A DNA stretch of 64,000 nucleotides from NCBI GenBank assembly GCA_937124615.1, contig CAKZKR010000064.1, forward strand, positions 35,193-99,192. Reading direction: 5' to 3'. A program made the translations under genes and the position numbers. The notes under the pieces were generated by a model. The model worked only from the letters and a program-made list of their open reading frames with translations. It made no database searches and was not told where the DNA came from. Below are positions 19,105-29,255 of this stretch, piece after piece (position 1 is the first letter of the stretch; every line of letters starts with the position of its first letter). This DNA is from an uncultured bacterium (lineage in GTDB: Bacteria > Hydrogenedentota > Hydrogenedentia > Hydrogenedentales > Hydrogenedentaceae).

Positions 19105-19688
19105 AAATCGAATTTTCCTAATTCATTTCTTAATTTTTGTAATGCACGAAATAAATGGACTTTAACACTTCCAACGGTACACCCTAAGTGTTCCGCTATT
19201 TCATTCAAAGAATACCCCTGATAATGCCTCAATACAAAAACAGTTTGTTGTGTTTTTGATAATTTCGTTAAAGCCTTCTTTATTTTTTCATCTATTTCTT
19301 TTGCACGGGACAGTTCCAGAGGATTTGTTGGTGAAGCAATATGATGTATTTCATCTTCACTAACTCTGGCAATTCCCTCATTTAAACTTTCATGGCTTGT
19401 CCTTTTTCGCTTTCGTAGGTAATCTATAGAACGATTAACCGCCAACCTGAGAAGCCATGGCAAAAAGGAACCTCGGGGTTCCCATTGATTAATTTTTTCG
19501 TATGCTTTTATCAGAACTTCTTGTGCCACATCCAGAGCATCCTCTCGGTTACCGGTTACCCGATAAGCGGTTGCATATATTTTTCCTTGATACCTACGAA
19601 CAATTTCTTCAAATGCACTTAAATCGCCATTCTTCCAACGAATGGCAAGATCTTCATCCGAATATGTTTCAAAATTATCTTTATTCAT
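19101..19688 (-). CDS. ECF-type RNA polymerase sigma factor
   Basis: 195 residues. Region 2 covers about 25-95 (FEEIVRRYQGKIYATAYRVTGNREDALDVAQEVLIKAYEKI, then GSFLPWLLRLAVNRSIDYLRKRKR). Region 4 covers about 135-190, with LSKTQQTVFVLRHYQGYSLNEIAEHLGCTVGSVKVHLFRAL. It lacks regions 1 and 3, as expected for group 4 sigma factors. It is followed by and overlaps a zinc-finger anti-sigma gene, which probably controls it. It resembles the RpoE/SigW group. Its regulon cannot be read from this window. Confidence 0.93.
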   Translation of the reverse strand: MNKDNFETYSDEDLAIRWKNGDLSAFEEIVRRYQGKIYATAYRVTGNREDALDVAQEVLIKAYEKINQWEPRGSFLPWLLRLAVNRSIDYLRKRKRTSHESLNEGIARVSEDEIHHIASPTNPLELSRAKEIDEKIKKALTKLSKTQQTVFVLRHYQGYSLNEIAEHLGCTVGSVKVHLFRALQKLRNELGKFDL

Positions 19689-19740
19689 TTATAAAACGCT
19701 TTTCTTGTTTTCAATGTTAACTACATTTTATCTGTTTATC

Positions 19741-20961
19741 TTATCTCTTTATTGATTTTGCAGTTTCATATATTGTTTTAATTTTCCATGGTTCAATTTC
19801 TGCAAGAATATTATGAATTGGACAAAATACATATCCACTATCTTTTGAAAAAACAGACACAATTTCGGATACCTGTTTGATGATGTCTTCCTTAGACCCT
19901 AACGGTAAGACTTTTTGTGTATCAACACCTCCTCCCCATAAAGATAACTTCCCTTCACACTTTTTTTTCCAATCATTAGGGGTATATTGTCCCGCAGTCC
20001 ACTGAACAGGATTTAAAATATTAAATTCACATTCTATAAACAGGTCTATCAAGTCATAAACAGCACCACAACTATGAAGAAATGTCTTCACATTTGGTGC
20101 CAACCTATGGATATGTATATTAAATTCCTTATAATAAGGGAGGAACAGTTTTTTAAAAATCTCCGGCGAAGCAATTAAATTATGTTGTGTTCCCCAATCA
20201 TCTGAATTACACATATAAATATGAATATAATTTTTAACATAAGGAAGCAACCGTTCTAATTCTGAAAGAGCGTGATTTAATAATAGTTCGTGAAGTTCCT
20301 TTACTTTGTCTTCATCGGTCAAACACAACAATGGGAAATAACCCACACCACCAAAGTTTCCTATGCCTATTCCTAACATAGGACCGTTTAAGAAGAGGGC
20401 ACGGTCTGTTTCTTTATACACTTTCTCACATATTTTTATTACTTTTTCTATAGTTTCTTCACTTAACCGATGTGCATTCAAATCTTCTTTTATTTTCCCT
20501 AAATCAAGTTTGGGTAAATCCCCATCAAAAAAGACAGGTTGTCCACCATGTTCAGAATCAAAGACATAAGAATTAGTAGGCATTTTTAAACCCAATTTAG
20601 GTTGTAGTATTGTTCCATCAGGCAGAACTTCAAATCGTGAAGGATTAATGACTTTTGCATCCAGCCTACCACCAAAATTGAATCTTCCCCAGTCATCTTC
20701 ATTTGTATAACCATTTGCAAAACCCATTCTTATAGAAATCACATCACAATCCAGGATATCAAGTACATCCAAATCAGGTAAGGCCAGCATTTGACCTGTA
20801 TCATGAACATAAGGTAGCCTTTCTTGTAAGCATAAAAATTTAACTAAATTGGAATAGGCAAAAGCACTTATACCCGTAGAATCCATTCCTCCCAAATCCA
20901 TCGGTACATGGTCTACATCCATAAAATTTATAGCACGAATAAGCCTTTCTCGATGTGTCAT
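19741..20961 (-). CDS. Uroporphyrinogen decarboxylase-family protein (probable methyltransferase-like)
   Basis: 406 residues with the URO-D (alpha/beta)8 barrel: TxRERLIRAINFMDVDHVPMDLGG at the N-terminus, a central GPMLGIGIGNFGG, and a C-terminal HSCGAVYDLIDLFIECEFNILNPVQ and CPIHNILAEIEP. This branch is distinct from HemE and includes corrinoid-dependent methyltransferases (MtaA/MtbA-like) and many unassigned members, which are often numerous in anaerobes and planctomycete-like bacteria. The His-Cys pair in HSCG could bind zinc as in MtbA-type enzymes. That is an inference. The gene stands alone between the sigma gene and panD, with an AAAGGGTGA site before the ATG. The substrate is unknown. 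Confidence 0.75.
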   Translation of the reverse strand: MTHRERLIRAINFMDVDHVPMDLGGMDSTGISAFAYSNLVKFLCLQERLPYVHDTGQMLALPDLDVLDILDCDVISIRMGFANGYTNEDDWGRFNFGGRLDAKVINPSRFEVLPDGTILQPKLGLKMPTNSYVFDSEHGGQPVFFDGDLPKLDLGKIKEDLNAHRLSEETIEKVIKICEKVYKETDRALFLNGPMLGIGIGNFGGVGYFPLLCLTDEDKVKELHELLLNHALSELERLLPYVKNYIHIYMCNSDDWGTQHNLIASPEIFKKLFLPYYKEFNIHIHRLAPNVKTFLHSCGAVYDLIDLFIECEFNILNPVQWTAGQYTPNDWKKKCEGKLSLWGGGVDTQKVLPLGSKEDIIKQVSEIVSVFSKDSGYVFCPIHNILAEIEPWKIKTIYETAKSIKR

Positions 20962-21070
20962 TTATCACCCTTTAAGAAATTATGAAATAATTAAAGGTTT
21001 ATAATAACAAAAATATTGGAAAATTTTCACAGAAAGGTGGGGATTATAAAATAAAACTCTAAAACCTATT

Positions 21071-21418
21071 TTAATCCGCCTTATTATTCGAATCTACATG
21101 GACTACTATAGGTTTCCATTCTTTTGCCTGTTCCTCAGGAACTTGTATAAAAGAAACAATAATGATTAAATCACCGGGTTGTCCTAAACGGGCTGCAGCA
21201 CCATTCAGACAAATTACCCCACTACCTGCTTTCCCTTCAATAGCATAAGTTACAAAACGGCCGCCTGTATTAATGTTAAAAACATGAACGGCTTCATAAG
21301 GAAGTATATTGGCTTTTTGCATTAACTCTACATCAATTGTAAGGCTTCCTTCATAATTTAAATTTGCTTCTGTTATTTTGGCCCTATGGATTTTACTCTT
21401 TAACATTGTCAGATACAT
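21071..21418 (-). CDS. panD: Aspartate 1-decarboxylase proenzyme
   Basis: 115 residues from the ATG at 21418, seven bases after GGAGG. A TTG two codons upstream is less likely. PanD makes beta-alanine from aspartate for pantothenate. The self-cleavage site Gly24-Ser25 in YEGSLTID sits exactly at the usual position, so Ser25 becomes the pyruvoyl group. Substrate residues occur in [10 protein letters not shown] (Lys9) and in the conserved [15 protein letters not shown]. It is the last gene of folK-panB-panC-panD and lies 18 bases after panC. Confidence 0.95.
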   Translation of the reverse strand: MYLTMLKSKIHRAKITEANLNYEGSLTIDVELMQKANILPYEAVHVFNINTGGRFVTYAIEGKAGSGVICLNGAAARLGQPGDLIIIVSFIQVPEEQAKEWKPIVVHVDSNNKAD

Positions 21419-21436
21419 TATCAAGCCTCCATTATG

Positions 21437-22273
21437 TTAAACTTCTATTTTTATATTATCTATCAATCTAGCCCTTCCTACCCAGGCTGCAACTGCTATC
21501 AATACCTCACCTTGAATCACATCCTTCGGTTTCATTGTTTCTGGATCAACCACTTCAATATAATCAATTTCAACTTTTGACAACTCTGAAGATAGAATTT
21601 TTTTTATTTTTTCAACGGATTTTTCTCCTCCCTTTATAATTTCCTCAACTTTAAATAACCCCTTTGATAAGCATAACGCTTCTTTTTTTTGTGTTGGTGT
21701 TAAATATTTATTTCGGGAACTCATGGCTAGCCCGTCCGGTTCTCTTACAATTGGCATTTCTATAATTTCTATTCCCATATTCAAATCACGAACCATTCTC
21801 TTAATTACTGCACATTGTTGCGCATCCTTCTGACCAAAATAAGCACGGTCAGGCAGAACGGCATTAAATAATTTTGTAACTACAGTTGCTACGCCACGAA
21901 AAAAATGCGGGCGAGATGTCCCACATAGTCCTTCCGATACTTTTTCAACCACCACATAAGTTGAATAATCTTCTGGGTACATAGTTTCAACAGTAGGTGC
22001 ATAAATGACATCGATACCCACTGAAAAGCACATTTTGCTATCCTTTTCGAAAGACCGCGGATACGACTCAAAATCTTCATTAGGAGCAAATTGTGTCGGA
22101 TTTACAAAAATACTCACAACAGATGCGTCATTTTCTGCAACAGAAGCCCTCATTAGACTTAAATGTCCTTCATGCAGAGCCCCCATTGTCGGAACAAATC
22201 CTATTACATGTCCTTCTTTTTTCTGGATTAAGGACCAGTTCCGCATTTCCTCTGGTGTGTTTAATATTTCCAT
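21437..22273 (-). CDS. panC: Pantothenate synthetase
   Basis: 278 residues. ATP-dependent condensation of pantoate with beta-alanine in the cytoplasm. The nucleotidylyl-transferase HIGH motif is HEGH (34-37) in [54 protein letters not shown] and MSSRNKYLT are all present, so it should be active. The length is normal. It lies between panB (15 bases upstream) and panD, consistent with co-transcription. Confidence 0.97.
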   Translation of the reverse strand: MEILNTPEEMRNWSLIQKKEGHVIGFVPTMGALHEGHLSLMRASVAENDASVVSIFVNPTQFAPNEDFESYPRSFEKDSKMCFSVGIDVIYAPTVETMYPEDYSTYVVVEKVSEGLCGTSRPHFFRGVATVVTKLFNAVLPDRAYFGQKDAQQCAVIKRMVRDLNMGIEIIEMPIVREPDGLAMSSRNKYLTPTQKKEALCLSKGLFKVEEIIKGGEKSVEKIKKILSSELSKVEIDYIEVVDPETMKPKDVIQGEVLIAVAAWVGRARLIDNIKIEV

Positions 22274-22288
22274 AAAAAACTCTCCTAA

Positions 22289-23083
22289 TTATGAATAACT
22301 ATGTTTTTCTTCTGGATATTTTCCCTGTTTTACCTCGTTAACAAACAGAGAAAAAGATTCTCTCATGTTTTCACGAGCATTAATATATGTTTTTGCAAAC
22401 CGTGCCTTTCCCCAGCCTAATATGTCATAACATACAAGTATCTGACCATCACAATCGGGTCCTGCACCGATACCTATGGTCGGAATATCCAAACTTTCTG
22501 TTATTTCTTTTGCTAAATCTGATGGAATACATTCAAGGACAATGGAAAAACATCCAATATCCTGTAATTCTTTTGCTTCTTTCTTCAATCTTTTACGACA
22601 GGTTTCTGATCGTCCCTGAATTTTATAACCTCCTAACTCAAGAATGGATTGGGGAGTTAATCCAATATGCCCCATTACAGGAATACCACATTTGATTATC
22701 TTTTCAATGGCTTCTCCATATTTTGATACAGGACCCTCTAATTTTACAGCCTGTGCTCCGCCTTCGGATACCAATCTCCCTGCATTTCTTAATGCATCTT
22801 CTGGTGAGATCTGATAGGATAAGAAAGGCATATCCGCAATTACGAGGGTACTTTTTACCGCATGAGTAACAATAGAAGTGTGATAAAGCATTACATCCAT
22901 GGTTACTTTTAATGTATTCTCCCCCCCCATTACCACCATTCCTAATGAATCACCGACTAAAATACCATCTACACCTGCTTCCTCGACTAATTGGGCTGTC
23001 GGGAAGTCATACGCTGTAAGTAAAGCGATTTTTTCATTCTTCTGCTTCTGCTCTAAGAAATGTACTACTGTTTTTTTACTCAT
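22289..23083 (-). CDS. panB: 3-methyl-2-oxobutanoate hydroxymethyltransferase
   Basis: 264 residues from the ATG at 23083. An AGGAG site lies seven bases upstream, and homologues begin MxxKTVxxFxxxK. A longer TTG start at 23158 would add 25 atypical residues and overlap folK. PanB transfers a hydroxymethyl group from methylene-tetrahydrofolate to ketoisovalerate. Metal-binding VGDSLGMV (about 43-50), ADMPFLSYQ, VKLEGP, HIGLTPQS and GIGAGPDCDGQILV are all in place. Its folate dependence fits the adjacent folK. Confidence 0.96.
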   Translation of the reverse strand: MSKKTVVHFLEQKQKNEKIALLTAYDFPTAQLVEEAGVDGILVGDSLGMVVMGGENTLKVTMDVMLYHTSIVTHAVKSTLVIADMPFLSYQISPEDALRNAGRLVSEGGAQAVKLEGPVSKYGEAIEKIIKCGIPVMGHIGLTPQSILELGGYKIQGRSETCRKRLKKEAKELQDIGCFSIVLECIPSDLAKEITESLDIPTIGIGAGPDCDGQILVCYDILGWGKARFAKTYINARENMRESFSLFVNEVKQGKYPEEKHSYS

Positions 23084-23154
23084 TTTTATCTCCTGAACCG
23101 TGACTTCATCTACTGAATCCGTCCCGGTCCCTTTTGGGCTCCAAGCGGAGCGGT

Positions 23155-23652
23155 TCAAGGAGTTACTTTTAACTCTGTTTTAACCACATTACCTTCAACT
23201 TCCGGACTTAAAAGTAATTCTTCAATTGTTTTACCCGTTATAGGATCAATTTCTTTACCACACAGGTCCGCAAGCGGTTGTAATACAAATCTCCGTTTGC
23301 GAAACTCAGCGTGGGGAAGTATTAATTTCTTATCATTGATACATACATTATCATATAAGATAATGTCTATATCAATTATTCGTGGTCCCCACCGTTCATG
23401 GTGTATCCTTCCCAACTGATATTCAATTGTTTTTAATTCGCTCAGGAGTTCAAGCGGATTTAATTCCGTCTCAATCTCCACTGCGATATTAAGAAATACA
23501 GGCTGTTCAACTTTTCCTATCGGCTCCGTTTCATATACTCCCGAAGCCTTTTTAACTTCTGTATTTCGTATCTGGCTTAATTTGTTGAGGGCTAATTTAA
23601 TATTATCAAACCGATTCCCTAAATTACTTCCTATACTCAAATAAACCCTCAT
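23155..23652 (-). CDS. folK: HPPK, folate biosynthesis pyrophosphokinase
   Basis: 165 residues. 2-amino-4-hydroxy-6-hydroxymethyldihydropteridine pyrophosphokinase, which activates the pterin before dihydropteroate formation. The start YLSIGSNLGNR, the middle EIETELNPLELLSELKTIE and the ATP/Mg motif GPRIIDIDIILYD are typical. It is the first gene of a minus-strand operon with panBCD. An AT-rich intergenic region of about 150 bases separates it from the divergent fucosidase gene. Confidence 0.95.
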   Translation of the reverse strand: MRVYLSIGSNLGNRFDNIKLALNKLSQIRNTEVKKASGVYETEPIGKVEQPVFLNIAVEIETELNPLELLSELKTIEYQLGRIHHERWGPRIIDIDIILYDNVCINDKKLILPHAEFRKRRFVLQPLADLCGKEIDPITGKTIEELLLSPEVEGNVVKTELKVTP

Positions 23653-23805
23653 ATTTATTCTTTCTAAAAAATATTATAACACTTTTAATAACAGAATAAA
23701 AAAATTAAAAATATTGTTTGACTTCTCTTCTTTTTTTATCATATCTTATTTTCATCGGTGAAAACATGTATCAAATCGTATAACAAACAAGGTAAAGGGA
23801 AAGAC

Positions 23806-25185
23806 ATGAACAAAACTTATAAAATGACAACTTCTATTTACTTCGCATTTGCTATCACTTTAATCTTTACATTCTCTTTCTATGCCGTTGCACAAGATTT
23901 TACAAAAGAAACTAAAGAACAGAAAGACCAAAGAATGAAATGGTGGCGTGAAGCACGATTTGGACTCTTCATTCACTGGGGATTATATGCCATACCTGCA
24001 GGTAAGTGGGGAGATAAAAATCACTATGGCGAATGGATACGACACGAAGCACAGATTCCACTACCTGAATATGAAAAACTACTCAACCAGTTTAATCCTG
24101 TAAAATTCAACGCTAAAGAATGGGTAAAAATGGCAAAAGAAGCAGGAATGAAATATATTGTAATAACATCAAAACATCACGATGGTTTTTGTTTATTCGA
24201 TTCAAAAGTAACCGAATGGGATGTAATGTCAACACCTTTCAAAAGAGATATTTTAAAAGAACTATCCGAAACCTGCAAAGAAGAAGGCATTAAAATGTGC
24301 TTCTACTATTCCATTATGGATTGGCATCATCCAGATTATTTACCCCGTAGAGAATGGGAAAAAGAACATCGACCAGAGGGAAATGCCAATTTCGACCGTT
24401 ATATTGAATATATGAAGGCCCAATTAAAGGAACTTATAGATAACTATGGACCTCTAGGTATATTATGGTTCGATGGTGAATGGGAAGATACATGGACTTA
24501 CGAAAAAGGTGTTGATTTATGTAACTATGTCCGTTCACTTCAACCAGACATTATTGTTAACAACCGTGTTGATAAAAGTCGCTCCGGAATGGCCGGGTTT
24601 TCTAAAGGAGAAAGTGTTGCGGACTATGGAACTCCCGAGCAAGAGGTCCCTGATAAAGGATTGCCAGATGTTGATTGGGAAACTTGTATGACAATGAATA
24701 AGCATTGGGGCTACAATGAAGATGACAAGTTTTATAAATCAACAAAAGCATTAATTCAGTTATTGGTGGATATTGTCTCAAAAGGGGGAAATTTCCTTCT
24801 CAATGTAGGTCCTATGGCCAATGGTGAATTTCCCCCAGAATCGGTTCAAAGACTTCAAGAAATAGGACAGTGGATGAAAGTAAACAGTGAATCAATTTAT
24901 GGGACGACCGCGAGCCCATTTGAAAAACCATCTTGGGGTAGATACACAAAGAAAAAAATAGATAATGGAAAAACTCTTCTTTATGCCCATATTTTCAACT
25001 ATGAACCAGAAACAAAAATAAAAATACCTATAGATAAGAAACCAACAAAAGTCTGGTTATTGAAATCACCTTCTGAAAAAGTAAATTATTCACATAAAGG
25101 AAGAAAACTTGTTATAAAATTACCAAAAATAGAACCCGACCCATACAATACTGTTATTGCCATAGAATTTGAGGAAAATCTATAA
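23806..25185 (+). CDS. Secreted alpha-L-fucosidase, GH29
   Basis: 459 residues from the ATG at 23806, which gives a clean signal peptide (MNKTYKMTTSIYFAFAITLI..., cut near AVAQ). The GTG at 23758 would add 16 polar residues before it. The GH29 barrel starts WWREARFGLFIHWGLYAIPAG. The conserved ITSKHHDGFCLFDSK follows, and GILWFDGEW contains the likely nucleophile Asp at about residue 223. GGNFLLNVGPMANGEFP closes the barrel, and a short C-terminal beta-domain ends the protein. The enzyme removes fucose from exported glycans. It probably acts outside the cytoplasm and complements GH78 and the sulfatase. Confidence 0.94.
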   Translation: MNKTYKMTTSIYFAFAITLIFTFSFYAVAQDFTKETKEQKDQRMKWWREARFGLFIHWGLYAIPAGKWGDKNHYGEWIRHEAQIPLPEYEKLLNQFNPVKFNAKEWVKMAKEAGMKYIVITSKHHDGFCLFDSKVTEWDVMSTPFKRDILKELSETCKEEGIKMCFYYSIMDWHHPDYLPRREWEKEHRPEGNANFDRYIEYMKAQLKELIDNYGPLGILWFDGEWEDTWTYEKGVDLCNYVRSLQPDIIVNNRVDKSRSGMAGFSKGESVADYGTPEQEVPDKGLPDVDWETCMTMNKHWGYNEDDKFYKSTKALIQLLVDIVSKGGNFLLNVGPMANGEFPPESVQRLQEIGQWMKVNSESIYGTTASPFEKPSWGRYTKKKIDNGKTLLYAHIFNYEPETKIKIPIDKKPTKVWLLKSPSEKVNYSHKGRKLVIKLPKIEPDPYNTVIAIEFEENL

Positions 25186-25191
25186 AGAAAA

Positions 25192-25268
<77 letters not shown>

Positions 25269-25307
25269 GCTTTTTGTTTCATAATTATACGAAAATAAAT
25301 TATTAAA

Positions 25308-26354
25308 TTAAAAATGAGACATATTTTCAAAGGTATGGTGGGACTTTACTCCAATAAATACATTCATATTTTTTTTGAGATTTAATTGCTGGTATTCTTC
25401 TATAGAAATAAAAGCCAATAAAGGATTCCCTTTTTTATCTTTTAATTCTACTTTAACCATAGGTCCAGCAGTATTTATATAATGAATTGTCGCAGGAATA
25501 GGATTTTTCTGAGACCAATTCAATGCTATAGAAATCTGATTAGGTCGAACAAAAACTCTCTTTTCCACTCCGCTATCATCATCTGGTATAAATATTAACT
25601 CTCCGTTACTCAATTCACGGGCATGAAATAAATTAACATCACCTAAAAATTGAAAAACAAATGGTGTTCTTGGGGCAAAATACACTTCTTCCGGAGAACC
25701 TATTTGTTCAATTCTACCCTGATTCGTAATTACAACACGGTCCGAAACTTCAAGAGCTTCCTCCTGGTCATGAGTAACAAAAACACTGGTTACATGTATT
25801 TCGTCATGTAATTTTCGAAGCCATCTTCGCAATTCTTTGCGAACTCGTGCATCTAAGGAGCCAAAGGGCTCATCTAAAAGCAAAATAGACGGTTGAATAG
25901 CTAGAGCCCTCGCCAATGCTACCCTTTGCCTTTGTCCACCTGAGAGTTGCATCGGATAGTGATGTGCCAAAAAGTCTAACTGGACTAATGAAAGTAAATC
26001 CATAACCTGCTTTCGTATTTCTGATTCATTGGGTCTTAATTTTCGGGGTTTTACTCGTAAACCGAATGCTACATTTTCAAACACAGTCATGTGGCGAAAA
26101 AGAGCATAATGCTGAAAGACAAATCCGATACCTCTGTCCCGTGGGTCATCCTTCGTAACATCCCTTCCTTCCAAAATCACACTTCCGGAATCTGCTTTTT
26201 CTAAACCTGCAATAATTCGTAAAATAGTTGTTTTCCCAGAACCAGATGGGCCTAACAATGCAAGTAACTCTCCTTTATTAACTGAAAAACTTACACTATC
26301 TACAGCCACAAAAGACCCAAATTTTTTAGAAACATCTATAAGTTCTATACTCAT
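25308..26354 (-). CDS. cysA: Sulfate/thiosulfate ABC transporter ATPase
   Basis: 348 residues. Walker A GPSGSGKT (about 35-42), Q-loop [22 protein letters not shown], signature [16 protein letters not shown], Walker [13 protein letters not shown] and the switch histidine in VFVTHD are intact. The C-terminal 100 residues form a regulatory TOBE-like domain. [12 protein letters not shown] is typical of CysA. It is the last gene of sbp-cysT-cysW-cysA and drives ATP-dependent sulfate import across the inner membrane. No sulfate-reduction or cysteine genes are in the window. Confidence 0.95.
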   Translation of the reverse strand: MSIELIDVSKKFGSFVAVDSVSFSVNKGELLALLGPSGSGKTTILRIIAGLEKADSGSVILEGRDVTKDDPRDRGIGFVFQHYALFRHMTVFENVAFGLRVKPRKLRPNESEIRKQVMDLLSLVQLDFLAHHYPMQLSGGQRQRVALARALAIQPSILLLDEPFGSLDARVRKELRRWLRKLHDEIHVTSVFVTHDQEEALEVSDRVVITNQGRIEQIGSPEEVYFAPRTPFVFQFLGDVNLFHARELSNGELIFIPDDDSGVEKRVFVRPNQISIALNWSQKNPIPATIHYINTAGPMVKVELKDKKGNPLLAFISIEEYQQLNLKKNMNVFIGVKSHHTFENMSHF

Positions 26355-26361
26355 TTAAGAT

Positions 26362-27213
26362 TTAATCTCCATACTTATGTGTTTTTATATACAAATAGAC
26401 AGGATCTCGTTTTTCTATCCATTTTCTAAAGATTAAACTTATAAGACCTACAAGACATAACAAACTGGCTACACAAAAAGCACCTACGAGATTATATTCG
26501 TTATACAAAATCTCTACTTCCAGAGGTATTGTTATGGTTTTACCCCGAATATGCCCTGAAACAACAGAAACAGCACCAAATTCACCCACACAACGAGCAG
26601 CGCATAATACCATACCATAAAACAAAGCCCATCGAATATTAGGAAGTGTTATTTTTAAGAGAATCTGCCAAACATTGGCTCCTAACATTCTTCCCGCCTC
26701 TTCCATCTCTTGACCTTGCTCCTCCATAATCGGTATTAGTTCTCTCGCTACAAAAGGGAAGGTAACAAACAATGTAGCAATAACCATACCAGGAAATGCA
26801 AATATAATTTGAACTTCCCATTTTTCTACAAGAATACCTAACAAACCATTTATGGAAAACAAAAAAATAAAAATTGTACCCGCTACAACTGGTGAAACGG
26901 TAAAAGGTAAATCCAAAAAGGTAAGTAATACCTTTTTCCCCCTAAATGTATATCTCGTAATATACCAGGCACATGCTATTCCAAAAATTGTGTTTACAGG
27001 AAGAACGATTATCAGTATTTTTAATGTAAGTAGAATGGATTCGACCGTTTCCTTTCTTGAAATATTTCCTATATAAACAGGTAGTCCTTGACTGAATGCA
27101 TTAAAAAAAACAACAAATAAAGGAATAACAAGAAATAATAACAGAAAACAAAGAGAAATTAAAATCAATGAAATACGAAAACAATAAACAAATACTTTTT
27201 TGAATTTCATCAT
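26362..27213 (-). CDS. cysW: Sulfate ABC transporter permease CysW
   Basis: 283 residues from the ATG at 27213, which shares its A with the TAA of cysT (TAATG) and has AGGG just upstream. A longer start at 27261 would lie within cysT. Six membrane segments are visible. The EAA loop is at about 185-205 (EEQGQEMEEAGRMLGANVWQILLKITLPNI), where it docks on CysA. SVVSGHIRGKTITIPLEVEILYNEYN is the CysW-typical segment. It forms a heterodimer with CysT. Confidence 0.94.
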   Translation of the reverse strand: MMKFKKVFVYCFRISLILISLCFLLLFLVIPLFVVFFNAFSQGLPVYIGNISRKETVESILLTLKILIIVLPVNTIFGIACAWYITRYTFRGKKVLLTFLDLPFTVSPVVAGTIFIFLFSINGLLGILVEKWEVQIIFAFPGMVIATLFVTFPFVARELIPIMEEQGQEMEEAGRMLGANVWQILLKITLPNIRWALFYGMVLCAARCVGEFGAVSVVSGHIRGKTITIPLEVEILYNEYNLVGAFCVASLLCLVGLISLIFRKWIEKRDPVYLYIKTHKYGD

Positions 27214-28046
27214 TATATCCCTGTGTAGCGTTTGTTCCAGAATTGGAGAAAGTTTAAGCAAAACAATAAAACAAATGAAACTAATAATAGGAACAAGGCT
27301 ATAGATGCTGAACCATAATAGTCATATTCCTCCAATCGCATTACAATGAGCAAGGGTGCTATTTCTGTTTTTAAAGGCTGATTCCCTGCTATAAAGATAA
27401 CAGAACCATATTCACCCATGGAACGGGCAAAACATAAAGTAAAACCTGTCAACAATGAAGGCAGAACAGTTGGAAAAATAATTTTTTGAAAAATTTTCCA
27501 ACGAGAAGCCCCTAAACACCGTGCTGACTCTTCAATTTCCGGGTCTAAATCTCTTAAAACAGGTTCGATTGTTCTGATTGCAAAAGGAAAACTAACAAAA
27601 ATCATGGCTATTGTTATACCCATCGGAGTAAAAACAATTTTTATTCCATTTGCCTCTAAGAAAGAACCTATCCATCCCTGGGGACCATATAACCATGTCA
27701 AAGTAATACCTGCAACGGCTGTGGGTAATGCAAACGGTAAATCAATAAGGGTATCCCAAAAACCTTTGAAAGGTATTTTATACCTTACTATTACCCAAGC
27801 AATAAGGAAACCAAACAAAGAGTTAATACAAGCAGATATAAAAGACAACCCAAAAGAAACCTGATACGCTTTGATGGCTCTTAATGAGAATACCGCTGAA
27901 ATGAAATCATTAAAAGAACCACTACCTACTTTAATGAATAGTGTAGACAAGGGAAGTAAAACAATAAAACTTAAATAGAGCCATGTTATCCCTAACGAAA
28001 GTCCATATCCGGGTAAGATAGATTTTTTTTTCAATATTCCCTTCAT
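27213..28046 (-). CDS. cysT: Sulfate ABC transporter permease CysT
   Basis: 277 residues with six membrane segments. Visible features are the central DLPFALPTAVAGITL, the EAA-type loop DLDPEIEESARCLGASRWKIFQKIIFP, and SMGEYGSVIFIAGN, typical of CysT/CysU. It is ten bases downstream of the binding-protein gene and overlaps cysW by one base, so synthesis is coupled. It forms the membrane channel with CysW. Confidence 0.94.
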   Translation of the reverse strand: MKGILKKKSILPGYGLSLGITWLYLSFIVLLPLSTLFIKVGSGSFNDFISAVFSLRAIKAYQVSFGLSFISACINSLFGFLIAWVIVRYKIPFKGFWDTLIDLPFALPTAVAGITLTWLYGPQGWIGSFLEANGIKIVFTPMGITIAMIFVSFPFAIRTIEPVLRDLDPEIEESARCLGASRWKIFQKIIFPTVLPSLLTGFTLCFARSMGEYGSVIFIAGNQPLKTEIAPLLIVMRLEEYDYYGSASIALFLLLVSFVLLFCLNFLQFWNKRYTGI

Positions 28047-28055
28047 TAACTCCTC

Positions 28056-29051
28056 TTACTTTCTTTCTAACATAATCTGGTCAAAAATCCCTCCATCAGA
28101 AAAATGAATTTTATGAGCCTCCTCCCATCCTCCAGGGTATATCTCTTCTAATCGAAACAATTGAACCGGCAAAAAAAGGTTTTTAAAATTATTAAATATT
28201 TCTGAATTGCTACAGCGATAAAAATGTTTTACAACGATATTTTGTGCTTCATCGGAATACAAAAATTCGAGATATTTGTGTGCAATATCTTTAGTCCCAT
28301 GTTTCTCTGCATATTTGTCTATAACCGCCACAGGAGGTTCTGCCAAAATACTTTCTCCGGGAGATACTATTTCAAAATTGTTCTGCGTTTCCTTAATGGC
28401 AAGAAAAGCCTCATTTTCCCAGCTTAATAAGACATCACCTATCCCTTGAATAAATGTGTTTGTTGAGCCTCTGGCACCTGTATCTAACACAGGAACATTC
28501 TTATATACTTTTTTGACAAACTCCCTTGCTTGCTCAGAACCTTCCTTACGATAAACATATCCCCAGCATGCCAAATAGCACCATCGAGCACCTCCAGAAG
28601 TTTTGGGATTGGGTGTTACTACCTGAACATCCGGGCGAATTAAATCTTCCCAAGTTTTTATGTTTTTTGGATTTCCTTTCCGTACGAGAAAAACTATTGT
28701 TGAAGTATACGGACAGCTATTATTTGGTAATTGCTTTTGCCAGTCCCTGGGTAAAAGGGCTCTTGATTTGGCTATTGCATCAATGTCGTACGCTAACGCT
28801 AATGTTACAACATCTGCTTCTAATCCTTCCATTACTGACCTTGCCTGCTTTCCAGAACCGCCATGGGACATTTTTATAATTAAATCTTTTCCATAATCTT
28901 TTCGCCATTTTTCACAAAAAGCCTTATTTACTTCTTTATACAATTCTCGAGTTGGGTCATAAGAAACATTTAAAAGTTCTATTGTTTCACTAAACCCACT
29001 GAAAGAAACAAAATAAATTAGAAGTGTTAAAAATATCAGTTTCTGAAACAT
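28056..29051 (-). CDS. sbp: Periplasmic sulfate-binding protein
   Basis: 331 residues with a signal peptide (about 1-21, [21 protein letters not shown]). Family hallmarks are [29 protein letters not shown] (anion-binding loop), [13 protein letters not shown] and [18 protein letters not shown]. It captures sulfate or thiosulfate for CysTWA. Sbp and CysP cannot be separated reliably from sequence alone. It is the first gene of its operon. The 200-base region upstream is shared with the divergent sigma-54 activator. Confidence 0.93.
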   Translation of the reverse strand: MFQKLIFLTLLIYFVSFSGFSETIELLNVSYDPTRELYKEVNKAFCEKWRKDYGKDLIIKMSHGGSGKQARSVMEGLEADVVTLALAYDIDAIAKSRALLPRDWQKQLPNNSCPYTSTIVFLVRKGNPKNIKTWEDLIRPDVQVVTPNPKTSGGARWCYLACWGYVYRKEGSEQAREFVKKVYKNVPVLDTGARGSTNTFIQGIGDVLLSWENEAFLAIKETQNNFEIVSPGESILAEPPVAVIDKYAEKHGTKDIAHKYLEFLYSDEAQNIVVKHFYRCSNSEIFNNFKNLFLPVQLFRLEEIYPGGWEEAHKIHFSDGGIFDQIMLERK

Positions 29052-29117
29052 ATTATATTCCTTATTTTATGACATATTTATAGATTTATAGCAAATAAAA
29101 TGCCATCATATATAGAA

Positions 29118-29140
29118 GTTATTTCACAGTTATAAATAAC
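29118..29140. promoter_or_regulatory. Inverted repeat between sbp and the sigma-54 activator
   Basis: Seven-base arms GTTATTT (29118-29124) and AAATAAC (29134-29140) are perfect inverted complements around a 9-base centre. They sit in the divergent intergenic region 29052-29255. The arrangement could be an operator for either gene, but AT-rich DNA produces such repeats by chance. No -24/-12 promoter was found here. Confidence 0.25.
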
Positions 29141-29255
29141 TATAAAAATAAGACTTACATAGTAATTGAAAAATATTGTTAAATTATATACAATATATAA
29201 TTGAAATATATGGTAATTTATAATGCAAAATATAACAGTTGTAAAGGGGTTCGAT

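Noticed and set aside
20968..20996. Interrupted inverted repeat CCTTT...AAAGG with inner AATTAT/ATAATT upstream of the URO-D-family gene
   Set aside because: It is AT-rich, has a bulge and no U-tract on either strand, and overlaps the ribosome binding region. It could form by chance.
23084..23158. Longer N-terminus for PanB from a TTG start
   Set aside because: The extra residues do not resemble PanB, and the internal ATG at 23083 has a well-placed AGGAG site.
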